This document shows, piece by piece, positions 41,617-49,997 of a stretch of 64,000 nt of DNA. Origin of the DNA: Belnapia sp. F-4-1 (GTDB lineage Bacteria; Pseudomonadota; Alphaproteobacteria; Acetobacterales; Acetobacteraceae); contig NZ_KN676113.1 of assembly GCF_000802185.1 (NCBI RefSeq), forward strand, positions 3,699,019 to 3,763,018, written 5' to 3'. The notes beneath the pieces were generated by a model that was not told where the DNA came from, ran no database searches, and saw only the letters and a list, made by a program, of their open reading frames with translations. How positions within the stretch are numbered: the stretch's first letter is position 1; each line of letters starts with the position of its first letter. The position numbers and the translations under genes are program-made.

Positions 41617-41663
41617 GAGCAGATTGCTCCGCTCAGGTGCCTCCGCCTGATCGGCGCTTGCTC
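41617..41663. terminator. Imperfect inverted repeat between convergent moeA and histidine kinase
   Basis: Arms GAGCAGATTGCTCCGCTCAGG and CCTGATCGGCGCTTGCTC pair imperfectly around TGCCTCCG. It sits between the convergent stop codons, next to the kinase stop, so it probably ends one or both transcripts. It could also be a dispersed intergenic repeat; no second copy was seen here. Confidence 0.5.
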
Positions 41664-43027
41664 TAGACCGGCAGCAGCAGCCGCGCCCGCAGGCCGCCGA
41701 GCGGGCTCTCCTCCAGCAGGATATCCCCGCCATGCGCCCGGACGATGTCGCGCGCGATGGCGAGGCCGAGCCCCGTCCCGTCCGGCCGCCCGGTCGTGAA
41801 GGGCCGGAAGGCGCCCTCCCGCTCCCCGGCTGGGATGCCGGGCCCGTCGTCATCCACCGTCACCTGCGCCCAGAGCGACTGGCCTTCGCCTCCCGGCCCG
41901 ATCGGGTCGGGCCGTGGCACCGTCTCCACCGCGACCGCCACGCGCCGCGCATGGCGCCGGGCATTGTCGATCAGGTTGCCGAGGCAGCGCCGCACCGCAT
42001 CCGGCCGCAGCGGCAGGGCGAGCCGGCCGGGCGCGGCCACCTCCACCGCCGCGCCGGAGCGCCGCGCCTTCGCTGCAACGTCCTGCACCAGTTCCACCAG
42101 GTCGGCCGGACGGGTCTGCTCCGTTCCCTCGCCGCGGGCGAAGGCGAGGTAGGCGGCGATCATCCGCTCCATCTCCTCCATGTCTTGGGTGAGGGCGGCG
42201 ATGTCTTCCTCCGCCTCCGGCCCCCGCGGCAGCATGGAAACGCCGAGGCGCATGCGCGTCAGCGGCGTGCGCAGGTCATGGCTGATTCCGGCCAGCATCT
42301 CCGTCCGCTGGCCGACGAAGCGGCGGATGCGCTCCTGCATGCGGTTGAAGGCCGCCGCCGCCTGGCGTACCTCGCTCGCCCCCTCCGGCTTGATCGACCC
42401 GACATCCCGCCCGAGGCCAAAGGCCTCCGCCGCCGCTGCCAGCCGCCGTATCGCCCGCACCTGGTTCTTCATGAAGAGGATGGCGACGCCCGACAGCAGC
42501 AGCGCCGAGCCGACCAGCCAGATGACGAAGAGGTAGAGCGTCGCGGTGAAGAGGCGCTTCCGCGGCGCCTCCACATGCAGCACGCCATCGGGCAGCTGCA
42601 CACGGATGATGACGCTGCGCGGGTCGCTCCCCCAGTCGGCATCGAACCGCGTGCGCAGCCGCTCGCCGAGGGCGGTGTTGAGGTCCGCCTCCAGCGGCAG
42701 GATCGACATGCTCGGCCGCCGCTCGCCCTGGATCCGCGCGCCCGGCTCGAAGGCCAGCGCCAGGTCGAGCCGCCAGGAGGCCTCGCGGAAGATCCAAGGG
42801 TGCTGCGCCTCCGGCTCGCGCCGGATCAGCTCGGCGACGAAGGCGACATCGCCGGCGACGCCACCCGCCAGCCGCCGCGAGATGACGTCGAGATGCCCGC
42901 CGTAGAAGAGCTGCAGCGCGACCGCCTGGAGCACCAGCATCGGCGCCAGGATGATCAGCACCGAGCGCGCCATCAGCGAGCGCGGCAGCAGCCGCTTGAG
43001 GCCCGCCATCACCGGTCCCGGCATCAT
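41663..43027 (-). CDS. EnvZ-like sensor histidine kinase
   Basis: 454 residues. N-terminal membrane helix (SVLIILAPMLVLQAVALQLFYGG), a periplasmic sensor region of about 130 residues, second helix (FVIWLVGSALLLSGVAILF), HAMP, then the dimerisation box AGISHDLRTPLTRMRL with the phospho-His, and the ATPase with DNARRHARR (N box), DDDGPGIP (G1) and GLGLAIARDIVRAHGG (G2). It should phosphorylate the OmpR-type regulator encoded 60 bp upstream. Part of a MarR-OmpR-kinase operon. Signal sensed is unknown. Confidence 0.92.
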   Translation of the reverse strand: MMPGPVMAGLKRLLPRSLMARSVLIILAPMLVLQAVALQLFYGGHLDVISRRLAGGVAGDVAFVAELIRREPEAQHPWIFREASWRLDLALAFEPGARIQGERRPSMSILPLEADLNTALGERLRTRFDADWGSDPRSVIIRVQLPDGVLHVEAPRKRLFTATLYLFVIWLVGSALLLSGVAILFMKNQVRAIRRLAAAAEAFGLGRDVGSIKPEGASEVRQAAAAFNRMQERIRRFVGQRTEMLAGISHDLRTPLTRMRLGVSMLPRGPEAEEDIAALTQDMEEMERMIAAYLAFARGEGTEQTRPADLVELVQDVAAKARRSGAAVEVAAPGRLALPLRPDAVRRCLGNLIDNARRHARRVAVAVETVPRPDPIGPGGEGQSLWAQVTVDDDGPGIPAGEREGAFRPFTTGRPDGTGLGLAIARDIVRAHGGDILLEESPLGGLRARLLLPV

Positions 43028-43087
43028 GTCAGACCCCGTACTGGCATGGGCGCCCGGGAGGGGGAATTGGATCGCCTCGGCATGGCT

Positions 43088-43810
43088 CTACGGCCCCGGC
43101 CGCAGCACGTAGCCGCGATGCCGCACCGTATGGAGGTAGCGCGGCTCGCGCGGGTCAGGCTCGATCTTCCGCCGCAGCCGCGTCACCTGCACGTCGATCG
43201 CCCGCTCGCCCGCTTCCGGCGTGCCAAGCGCGGCGGCGATCTCCTCGCGGCTCAGCACGTCGCCGGCGCGGCGGGCGAGGGCGTCGAGCAGCGCAGCCTC
43301 GCCACCGGTCAGCCGTACCGTGCCCTCCGGCCCGCGCAGCTCGGAGCGCTCGGCATCGAACCAGCGCATGCCAAGCTGCACGGGCGCCACGGTCAGCGGC
43401 TGGGTCGGCGGCGCCACGCGGCGGAGGATGGTGCGGATGCGGAGCGCCAGCTCGCGTGGCTCGAATGGCTTCGCCAGGTAGTCGTCGGCGCCCATCTCGA
43501 AGCCGGCGACACGGTCCTCCGGCCCGCCGCGCGCCGTCAGCATCAGCACCGGCACGTCCTTGCCCTGGCGGCGAAGCGCCTCGACCAGCTCGAGCCCGGT
43601 CTCGCCCGGCATCATCACGTCGAGCACCATGAGGTCGAAGGCGACGGCGGCGAGCTGGGCCCGGGCCGCCGCGGCATCGGCGGCGACACTCACGCGAAAC
43701 CCCTGCTCCGACAGGAAGCGCTGCAGCAGCGCCCGCAGCCGCGCATCGTCGTCCACCACGAGCAGATGGGCGTGGTCGGCGGTGGTGGCCTCGGCAGGCA
43801 TCGGTGGCAT
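43088..43810 (-). CDS. OmpR-family response regulator (PetR-like)
   Basis: Start ATG at 43808-43810 with GGAGAGGA just before it; an ATG nine bases inside is possible. Receiver domain: LLVVDDDARLR, phospho-Asp in LMVLDVMMPGETG (about 60), Lys in DDYLAKPFEPREL. The C-terminal winged helix has LSREEIAAALG, RAIDVQVTRLRRKIE and YLHTVRHRGYVL. 240 residues. The MarR/OmpR gene order resembles petP/petR of Rhodobacter. DNA targets not known. Confidence 0.93.
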   Translation of the reverse strand: MPPMPAEATTADHAHLLVVDDDARLRALLQRFLSEQGFRVSVAADAAAARAQLAAVAFDLMVLDVMMPGETGLELVEALRRQGKDVPVLMLTARGGPEDRVAGFEMGADDYLAKPFEPRELALRIRTILRRVAPPTQPLTVAPVQLGMRWFDAERSELRGPEGTVRLTGGEAALLDALARRAGDVLSREEIAAALGTPEAGERAIDVQVTRLRRKIEPDPREPRYLHTVRHRGYVLRPGP

Positions 43811-43836
43811 TCCTCTCCAGGCGGCGCCGGGGGTCG

Positions 43837-44436
43837 TCACCCGGTCCCCGGCCAATCTGTGGCGGCGGGACCGCCAGGGAAAGATGCGGCATGCGGCCGG
43901 CCGGCGACCGGGCGCGGCCGCTGCTCCAGGCGCTCGAGCTGGCCGCGTGCCTCGGCGCCCATCAGCCCGCGCATCACCCGGCGGAACCCCTCGACCGCGA
44001 CCGGCCCGGCCTCGCGATAGGCCCGCATCACCCACTCGCGCTGCCGCTCGAACAGCTGCCGCTCCAGCGCCTCGCCTTTCGGCGTCAGCGAGAGCAGGCG
44101 CTGCCGGCGGTCGTTCCGTCCGGGCGATTGCAGCACGTAGCCCTGCTCGATGAGCGGCGTCAGCACCCGCCCGAGCGACTGCTTGGTGATGCCGAGGATG
44201 CCGAGCAGATCCCCCACCGTGATCCCCGGCCGGCGGCCGACGAAATGCAGCACCCGGTGATGCGCCCGGCCGAGGTCGAGCTCGGCGAGGATCTGGTCGG
44301 CGCCGGCGGTGAAGTCGCGGTAGCCGAAGAAGAGCAGGTCTTGCGCCAGCCGCAGCTCCTCCTCCCGGAGGAAGAGCAGGTTGCGCCCGGCGCCGACGGG
44401 CGCTGTGGTCGGCGGGCCGTCAACGGTGTCCGGCAT
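43837..44436 (-). CDS. MarR-family transcriptional regulator (PetP-like)
   Basis: 199 residues. Winged helix-turn-helix from about residue 60: HHRVLHFVGRRPGITVGDLLGILGITKQSLGRVLTPLIEQGYV, wing SPGRNDRRQRLLSLTPKGEAL. MarR dimers repress by binding palindromes and release on ligand. It opens a three-gene operon with the response regulator (26 bp) and kinase and is divergent from a branched-chain aminotransferase gene across a 112-bp gap, so it may control that gene too. The C-terminal 25 residues are a low-complexity tail. Confidence 0.92.
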   Translation of the reverse strand: MPDTVDGPPTTAPVGAGRNLLFLREEELRLAQDLLFFGYRDFTAGADQILAELDLGRAHHRVLHFVGRRPGITVGDLLGILGITKQSLGRVLTPLIEQGYVLQSPGRNDRRQRLLSLTPKGEALERQLFERQREWVMRAYREAGPVAVEGFRRVMRGLMGAEARGQLERLEQRPRPVAGRPHAASFPGGPAATDWPGTG

Positions 44437-44478
44437 GGCAGCTATGCGCTCTCCCCGTAGCGGATTGGGTCAGTGACG

Positions 44479-44508
44479 TTGACACATTTTTCCCGATCAT
44501 TCTAACCT
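44479..44508 (+). promoter_or_regulatory. Sigma70-type promoter for the aminotransferase gene
   Basis: A perfect -35 box TTGACA (44479-44484), 18-base spacer, and -10 TAACCT (44503-44508, four of six consensus) point at the aminotransferase start 41 bp further. Located in the divergent space shared with the MarR gene. Confidence 0.65.
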
Positions 44509-44548
44509 GGCCTGGCTAGAAGCAAGGATATTGCGGGAGTACGCGGCT

Positions 44549-45451
44549 ATGGCACTCATTCCTTACGACGACCGGGATGGCTGGATCTGGTGGGACGGGG
44601 AGTTCCTCCCCTGGCGGGATGCCAGGCTGCATGTCCTCTCGCATGGGCTGCACTATGCCAGCGCGGTGTTCGAGGGCGAGAGGGCCTATTCAGGGAATAT
44701 CTTCAAGCTGCGGGAGCATACCGAGCGGCTGATCGCTTCCGCCCGCATCCTCGGCTTCGAGATCCCCTACACGGCCGAGCAGATCGACGCCGCCTGCCAG
44801 GAGGCCGTGGCGCGGAACGGCTTCACCGATGCCTATGTGCGGCCGATCGCCTGGCGCGGCTCGGAGGAGATGGGCGTCGCGGCGCGGCTCAACAAAACCC
44901 ACCTCGCCATCGCCACCTGGGAGTGGGGCGCCTATTTCGGCGTGGAGCAGCGCATGGCCGGCGTCCGCCTCGGCATGGCCAAGTGGCGGCGGCCGGCGCC
45001 GGACACCGCGCCGACCGCCTCCAAGGCTTCCGGCCTCTACATGATCGGCACCATGTCGAAGCATGCGGCGACCGACGAGGGCTTCGACGACGCGCTGATG
45101 CTCGACTACAAGGGCGACGTGGCCGAGGCGACCGGGGCCAACATCTTCTTCAACATGGGCGGCGAGCTGCACACGCCGAAGCCGGTTTGCTTCCTCGACG
45201 GCATCACCCGCCGCACCGTGATGGGCCTTGCCCGCAAGCGACAGGTGAAGGTGGTGGAGCGCACCATCCGCGCCGACGAACTGAAGGATGCCTCGGAGGT
45301 TTTCCTCGCCGGCACCGCGGCCGAGGTGACGCCGGTGCGGGAGATCGCCGGCATCGCCTACACGCCGGGCGACCTCACCCGCATGCTGATGACCGATTAC
45401 GAGGCGCTGGTGCGGCTGAGCCCGGAGCAGGTCGCCAAGAGCGGCGCCTGA
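44549..45451 (+). CDS. ilvE: Branched-chain amino acid aminotransferase
   Basis: 300 residues from the ATG at 44549, which has GGGAG nine bases upstream; a TTG at 44531 is possible but not needed. Fold-type IV PLP enzyme: HGLHYASAVFEGERAY, the PLP-lysine in SKASGLYMIGTMSKHAA region (Lys in the first part), DDALMLDYKGDVAEATGANIFF, and GITRRTVMGLA. It interconverts leucine, isoleucine and valine with their 2-oxo acids in the cytoplasm, last step of their synthesis. Length and motifs match class I/II bacterial BCATs. A strong promoter precedes it. Confidence 0.94.
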   Translation: MALIPYDDRDGWIWWDGEFLPWRDARLHVLSHGLHYASAVFEGERAYSGNIFKLREHTERLIASARILGFEIPYTAEQIDAACQEAVARNGFTDAYVRPIAWRGSEEMGVAARLNKTHLAIATWEWGAYFGVEQRMAGVRLGMAKWRRPAPDTAPTASKASGLYMIGTMSKHAATDEGFDDALMLDYKGDVAEATGANIFFNMGGELHTPKPVCFLDGITRRTVMGLARKRQVKVVERTIRADELKDASEVFLAGTAAEVTPVREIAGIAYTPGDLTRMLMTDYEALVRLSPEQVAKSGA

Positions 45452-45466
45452 GCGGAGGGGCGGGCC

Positions 45467-46045
45467 ATGGACTTCGCCTGGCTCGCCTCGGCCACCGGTT
45501 TCGCCCTGGCGATGTCGGCGACGCCGGGGCCGAACAACGCCATGGTCACGGCCTCGGCGGTGAATTTCGGTCTCCGCCGGAGCCTGCCGCATATGCTGGG
45601 CGTTTCGCTCGGCTTTCCGGTGATGCTGGTCCTGGTGGCGCTCGGGGCAGGGGAGGTGCTCGCCGCCTCGTCCAGCCTCCAGGCCGGGCTGCGCTGGCTC
45701 GGCGCCGCCTGGATGGTCTGGCTGGCCTGGAAGATCGCCACTGCCGCACCGCCCGAAACCGGCACCGCGCCGCAGGGCCGGCCGATGACCTTCCTGCAGG
45801 CCGCCCTCTTCCAGTGGGTGAACCCCAAGGCCTGGGTGATCGCCGGCGCGGCCATCCTCGCCTATGGCGCCTCACTGCTGCTGGCGGCGATCTTCGCCCT
45901 GGCGGCCTTCGCCAGCCTCGCCTTCTGGGCGGTGGTCGGGCTCGGGGCGGCGAGGCTGCTGCGCAGCCCGGCGGCGCTCCGCTGGTTCAACCGGGCCATG
46001 GCGGCGCTGCTCCTGCTCTCCCTGGTGCCGGTGCTGCGGGGCTGA
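45467..46045 (+). CDS. LysE-family translocator
   Basis: 192 residues, six predicted helices. The family motif ATPGPNNAMVTASAVNFG (GPN) in the first helix, and NPKAWVIA in the middle, are the LysE/RhtB signature. These inner-membrane proteins export amino acids or similar small molecules. It follows the aminotransferase by 15 bp, so it may export an amino acid or an analogue handled by that enzyme (inference). Confidence 0.92.
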   Translation: MDFAWLASATGFALAMSATPGPNNAMVTASAVNFGLRRSLPHMLGVSLGFPVMLVLVALGAGEVLAASSSLQAGLRWLGAAWMVWLAWKIATAAPPETGTAPQGRPMTFLQAALFQWVNPKAWVIAGAAILAYGASLLLAAIFALAAFASLAFWAVVGLGAARLLRSPAALRWFNRAMAALLLLSLVPVLRG

Positions 46046-46080
46046 CATCCTCCCCGGCAACGAGTTGGGAGGGGATGGAG

Positions 46081-47610
46081 ATGGCGGGATTCCAGCACGG
46101 CATGCCGGGGCCCTTCGCGGGGATGGACCTGCCCTGGCTGCTGGCCGCCAAGGCCCGACAGCGGGGCGCGCATCCCTTCCTGATCTGGGCCCCGGCCGAG
46201 GGGCCGGACGAGACTTGGTCCTATGCCCGCTTCCACGCCGAGGCCGGGCAGCTTGCCGCCGGGCTGGCGCGGCGGGGCATCGGTCCGGGCGACCCGGTTC
46301 TCGTCCACCACGAGAATGCGCCGGCGCTGCTGCTCGCCTATTTCGCGCTCGCCGAGCTGGGCGCCATCGCCGTGCTGACGAATACCCGCGCGGCAGGGGA
46401 TGAGCTGGCCTATTTCGCCGCCCATTCCCGCAGCGTTGCCGCCATCACCCAGCCGAGCATGGCCGGGCTGGTCGAGGCCGCGGCGCCCGGCCTGCGCTGG
46501 ATCGCCGTGACCGGCACGGCGGACTGGGCCGCACTCTTCGCCGAAGGGGCCGGCCGCCCCCGCCGGGCGCCGGAGCCGGAGCGGCCGCTCTCCGTGCTCT
46601 ACACCTCCGGCACCACCTCCCGCCCCAAGGGGGTGGTCTGGACCCATGCCAATGCGCTTTGGGCGGCGCGGGTGAATGCCGCGCATGAGGGGCTGGTGCC
46701 GGAGGATGTCCACCAGGTCTACCTGCCGCTCTTCCACGCCAATGCGCTCGGCTACTCGACCCTGGCGACGCTCTGGGCCGGCGGAACGGTGGTGCTGCAG
46801 CCCAGATGGTCCACGAGCCGCTTCTGGCCGGTGGCGCTGCGGCACCGCACGACCTGGGTCTCCTTCATCTGGTTCTCGCTCCGCGCCGTGCTGGAGGCGG
46901 AGATCCCGGCCGCGCACCACCTGCGGATGTTCGGCTTCGCCACCTCGGACCCGCCGGCCGCCGCCCGGCTCGGCGTGCCGGCGATCGGCTGGTGGGGCAT
47001 GACGGAGACGATCAGCCACGGCATCGTCGGCAGCCTGCATGTGCCGAACCGCCCCGGCGCCATCGGCCGCGCCGCGCCGGAATACGACATCCGGATCCTG
47101 CGCGAGGATGGCAGCCCAGTTGGCCCCGGCGAGACAGGGGCGCTGTTCTGCCGCGGCGTGCGCGGCGTCTCGATGTTCCTCGAATACCTGCACGACCCGG
47201 CGGCGACCGCCGCGGCCTTCGACGCCGAGGGCTGGTTCGCTACCGGCGACCTCGTGACCCTGCTCGAGGACGGCTCCATCCAATTCGCCGACCGCGCCAA
47301 GGACATGTTGAAGGTCGGCGCCGAGAACGTCGCCGCCTCGGAGATCGAGCGGGTGGTGCTTGGCGTCCCTGGCGTGCACGAGGCGGCTGTGGTCGGCCGG
47401 CCGCACCCGATGCTGGACGAGGTGCCCGTCGCCTTCGTCACCCTCGCCGATGGCACCGATGGGGCCGCGCTGCCCGAGGCGGTGATCGCCGCCTGCCGCG
47501 GCGCGCTCGCCGACTTCAAGGTGCCGCGCGAGGTGTTGGTGATCGAGGACATGCCACGCGCGACGCTCGAGAAGATCGCCAAAGCCGAACTGCGGAAGCG
47601 CCTCAGATGA
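46081..47610 (+). CDS. Acyl-CoA synthetase / AMP-dependent ligase
   Basis: 509 residues from the ATG at 46081, with GGAGG eight bases before; an ATG two codons upstream would crowd the ribosome site. ANL superfamily: P-loop LYTSGTTSRPKGVVWTHAN, GWWGMTETI (A5), EGWFATGDLVTLLEDGSIQFADRAKDMLKVGAENVAASEIE (A7-A8 hinge), and ATLEKIAKAELRKRL with the catalytic Lys (A10). Activates a carboxylate as acyl-AMP then CoA thioester. Substrate not predictable; possibly a carnitine/crotonobetaine-type ligase. Its last 8 bp overlap a convergent permease gene. Confidence 0.9.
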   Translation: MAGFQHGMPGPFAGMDLPWLLAAKARQRGAHPFLIWAPAEGPDETWSYARFHAEAGQLAAGLARRGIGPGDPVLVHHENAPALLLAYFALAELGAIAVLTNTRAAGDELAYFAAHSRSVAAITQPSMAGLVEAAAPGLRWIAVTGTADWAALFAEGAGRPRRAPEPERPLSVLYTSGTTSRPKGVVWTHANALWAARVNAAHEGLVPEDVHQVYLPLFHANALGYSTLATLWAGGTVVLQPRWSTSRFWPVALRHRTTWVSFIWFSLRAVLEAEIPAAHHLRMFGFATSDPPAAARLGVPAIGWWGMTETISHGIVGSLHVPNRPGAIGRAAPEYDIRILREDGSPVGPGETGALFCRGVRGVSMFLEYLHDPAATAAAFDAEGWFATGDLVTLLEDGSIQFADRAKDMLKVGAENVAASEIERVVLGVPGVHEAAVVGRPHPMLDEVPVAFVTLADGTDGAALPEAVIAACRGALADFKVPREVLVIEDMPRATLEKIAKAELRKRLR

Positions 47611-48349
47611 ACGCCTTCACCGCGAGATAGAACCCGAGCACCCCGAGCGCCGCCTGCACCACGCGGCGGAACCGCGCTTCCGCCATCCCCCGCCGCAGCC
47701 TTTGCCCGGCCGCCATGCCGAGGAAGGCCGGCACCACCCCGGCCAGCGAGGCGAGGCCCAGCTCCTCCGGCAGCAGCCCGCCGCCCGCGAGGCCAATCGC
47801 CAGGGCCCCCGTCGCCACCACCACGCCGAGGCCGAAGCCCTGGATGAACTCGCCCGGCGGCAGCCGCAGCGCGACGAGATAGGGCGCTGCCGGCATCAGG
47901 AAGCTGCCCGTCATCCCCGTCACCACGCCCGAGGCGAGGCCCATCGCCGGCGAGACCCAGCGCTCCCGCCGCGGCCCCGGCGGCGGCACCGGCCAGCCGG
48001 AAAGCGACAGCGCCGCCGAGGCCATCAGCAGCAGTCCGAGCAGGCCGGAGAGCACCGTTGCATCGGAGCGGGCGAGGATGCCCGTCCCCGCCAGTGCCCC
48101 GATCCCTGCCGTCAGCAGGAAGGGCCAGAGCCGCCGCAGCGCCGCCCCGAGATGTGGCCCGGCGAAGGCTTGCCAAAGATTGGTGGCGAGCGCCGGCACC
48201 AGCATCAGCGCCATGGCATCGGGCAGCGGCCGGGTGAGGGCGAGCAGGCCGAGCGTCACCGTCGGCAGGCCGAAGCCGGCGACGCCCTTGACGAATCCGG
48301 CGAGAAGGAAGGCGCCAATCACTGGCAGGGCATCGAGCAGCATGGTCAT
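47603..48349 (-). CDS. TSUP (TauE/SafE) family membrane permease
   Basis: 248 residues, about eight helices, two repeats each with the family hallmark: FVKGVAGFGLPTVTLGLLAL in the N-terminal half and GVVTGMTGSFLMPAAPYLVAL in the second. TSUP proteins move sulfur-containing organic anions such as sulfite, taurine-derived or sulfoacetate across the inner membrane. Start overlaps the stop of a small upstream gene (ATGA). Confidence 0.9.
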   Translation of the reverse strand: MTMLLDALPVIGAFLLAGFVKGVAGFGLPTVTLGLLALTRPLPDAMALMLVPALATNLWQAFAGPHLGAALRRLWPFLLTAGIGALAGTGILARSDATVLSGLLGLLLMASAALSLSGWPVPPPGPRRERWVSPAMGLASGVVTGMTGSFLMPAAPYLVALRLPPGEFIQGFGLGVVVATGALAIGLAGGGLLPEELGLASLAGVVPAFLGMAAGQRLRRGMAEARFRRVVQAALGVLGFYLAVKAFI

Positions 48350-48513
48350 GCCCCGAGCCTGCCCGCAGGCCCGCGCTCATGCTTCGGCATCGGCCGAAGC
48401 GCCAGCAGCCAGGCCATGCGCGCCCCGTAGCGGTCATGCGGCCTGGAGAGCGCCCCTGTCACCGGCGCATTCGCCGCGGTGCCAATGAGGACGCAGGCGA
48501 CGAGCCCCAGCAT
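48346..48513 (-). CDS. Small hydrophobic protein (55 aa), possibly a remnant
   Basis: ATG at 48511-48513; its stop overlaps the TSUP start by 4 bp (ATGA), which supports translation. One membrane segment (MLGLVACVLIGTAANAPVTGAL) followed by SRPHDRYGARMAWLLAL. It resembles the C-terminal piece of a larger Acetobacteraceae membrane protein, so it may be the end of a broken gene. Function unknown. Confidence 0.45.
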   Translation of the reverse strand: MLGLVACVLIGTAANAPVTGALSRPHDRYGARMAWLLALRPMPKHERGPAGRLGA

Positions 48514-48922
48514 CGTCCGGCCCCCGCACGTCCCCGGCGCGATTGCGCTGCAGGTGCCGCCATCCATTCGCCAGCGCCGTCCGCCACCAGCGGCGCGAGC
48601 GGGAAGACCGCGCCATGAAGCGAGAGGGCAGGGCGCCCATGCATCATCCACTTGCCCGCAACCGGCAGCGCCAAGCCTCTCCCCACAGCGCCAGCACCAC
48701 CGCCAGGGGCGCGCCGAACCAGGGCGCCGCGCTCCCCGCCGCCAACCGGGGAAAAAGCACCAGATGCCACGCCCGCCCGAGCACAGCCTGCTGCACCCGC
48801 GCCAGCAGCCGGGACAGCAGCAGACCCTGCGCCGGCAACGGTCCCCGGAGGCTCAGCCGCCAGTGGCGGGCCTGCAGCGCCAGCCCATGGGCCGGCGGCT
48901 TGTCCCAGGCCGGCCAGCAGCC
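48514..48922. other. Degraded or unrecognised stretch between permease and VOC genes
   Basis: No clear gene. Directly after the VOC stop the same minus-strand frame stays open to 48644 with strongly GC-biased third positions and a Trp/Leu/Arg-rich product (QARHWRLSLRG, LARVQQAVLGRAWHLVLFPR, LALWGEAWRCRLRASG). It has no ATG or GTG start. It then continues in another frame as KWMMHGRPALSLHGAVFPL toward 48514. This pattern suggests a frameshifted former gene. Confidence 0.5.
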
Positions 48923-49288
48923 TCACGCCGCGACGAAAAGCTCGATCAGATTTCCCTCCGGGTCTGCGACCCGCATCACCCGCGGCGGCGCCCCGGACGG
49001 CCCCGGCGGATCCAGCACCGCGATGCGGAGGGTGAGCATCCGCCGGTGCCAGCGATCCAGCTCCGCATCCTCGACCGGGAAGGCGAGCACTACGACCGGC
49101 TCGCCCGGCGCGGCGGCGGCCGGGAAGAGCACGTCGCCCCGTGGCCGCAGAACCAGCGCCACCGGCCCCAACCCGAAGCAGGAGCCCGACCCGATCACCG
49201 GCAGGCCAAGCACCCGACCGTAGAAGTCCCGCTGCCGCATCAGGTCGTGGCAGGCCAGTTCGACGCGGGCGAGGGGGCCGAGGGTCAA
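48923..49288 (-). CDS. VOC (glyoxalase/bleomycin-resistance) superfamily protein
   Basis: 121 residues from a TTG overlapping the moaE stop (TTGA). Single beta-alpha-beta-beta-beta pair: RVELACHDLMRQRDFYGRVLGL and the end MRVADPEGNLIELF, a typical VOC close with the metal-binding Glu. Function of stand-alone members varies; likely cytoplasmic. Translationally coupled to moaE but not a known part of cofactor synthesis. Confidence 0.85.
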   Translation of the reverse strand: MTLGPLARVELACHDLMRQRDFYGRVLGLPVIGSGSCFGLGPVALVLRPRGDVLFPAAAAPGEPVVVLAFPVEDAELDRWHRRMLTLRIAVLDPPGPSGAPPRVMRVADPEGNLIELFVAA

Positions 49289-49740
49289 GCCGGCTTCCAG
49301 CGGGCGGCGGCGGCATCGTCCGCTGCCTTGGCCTCGACCCAGCGCTCCGCGCCGCCCTCGAACTCCTCGCGCTTCCAGAAGGGCGCGCCCGTCTTCAGCC
49401 AGTCGATGAGAAAGGCGCAGCTCTCGAGCGCCGCGGTGCGATGGGCGGAGGCGGTCAGCACCAGCACGATCGGCGCCCCCGGCTCCACCCGCCCGACCCG
49501 GTGGATCACCGTCAGCCCGAGCAGCGGCCAGCGATCGGCAGCCTCCGCGGCGATGCGCGCGATGGCGCGCTCCGTCATGCCCGGGTAATGCTCCAGCACC
49601 ATCGCCGCCAGCCCGTCATCCGCCCGGCACAGCCCAACGAAGCTCGCCAGCCCGCCGACATCCTGCCGCCCCGCGGTCAAACGCGCGGTTTCGGCGGCGA
49701 GGTCGAAGGGCGCCTCCTGGATGGCGATGCGCGGCGTCAT
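49285..49740 (-). CDS. moaE: Molybdopterin synthase catalytic subunit
   Basis: 151 residues. MoaE converts precursor Z (cPMP) to molybdopterin using sulfur from MoaD. Motifs: GGLASFVGLCRADD, LEHYPGMTERAIARIAAEA, IHRVGRVEPGAPIVLVLTASAHRTAALESCAFLIDWLKTGAPFWKREEF, containing the conserved Arg, His and the KREEF catalytic lysine region. Overlaps moaD by 4 bp, the usual arrangement. Confidence 0.95.
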   Translation of the reverse strand: MTPRIAIQEAPFDLAAETARLTAGRQDVGGLASFVGLCRADDGLAAMVLEHYPGMTERAIARIAAEAADRWPLLGLTVIHRVGRVEPGAPIVLVLTASAHRTAALESCAFLIDWLKTGAPFWKREEFEGGAERWVEAKAADDAAAARWKPA

Positions 49741-49988
49741 CCGCCGGTCACCGGCGGGAAGAAGGCGACCTCATCCCCCGCCGCCACCGGATGGTCCGGC
49801 CCGGCGAAGTCCTGGTTGACCGCGGCGCGGATGGTCTTCCGGTTGGCGAAGGCTTCGGCATGGCCGGGGCTGCGCCCGGCGAGCCAGTCGATCAGCCCGG
49901 CCACGTCGCGCACCTCGGGCGGCGGGGAGAGCTCCTCCTCCCCCACGCCGATGCGCTGCTTCACCCATGCAAAGTAGAGGATCCGCAC
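49737..49988 (-). CDS. moaD: Molybdopterin synthase sulfur carrier subunit
   Basis: 83 residues from a GTG start; ubiquitin-like protein ending in PPVTGG. The C-terminal Gly-Gly is thiocarboxylated and delivers sulfur to MoaE. Begins MRILYFAWVKQRIGVGEEEL, as expected. First gene of the moaD-moaE-VOC unit; 9 bp downstream of the lipoprotein gene stop. Confidence 0.95.
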   Translation of the reverse strand: MRILYFAWVKQRIGVGEEELSPPPEVRDVAGLIDWLAGRSPGHAEAFANRKTIRAAVNQDFAGPDHPVAAGDEVAFFPPVTGG

Positions 49989-49997
49989 CAGCCGGCC

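Noticed and set aside
41617-41663. Reporting the moeA-kinase inverted repeat as a dispersed repeat family
   Set aside because: Only one copy is seen in the window, so only a terminator-like role is claimed.
44590-47610. A 1006-codon fusion of aminotransferase, exporter and acyl-CoA synthetase
   Set aside because: Only the last 509 codons show protein-like sequence; the earlier part is an out-of-phase reading of the two upstream genes.
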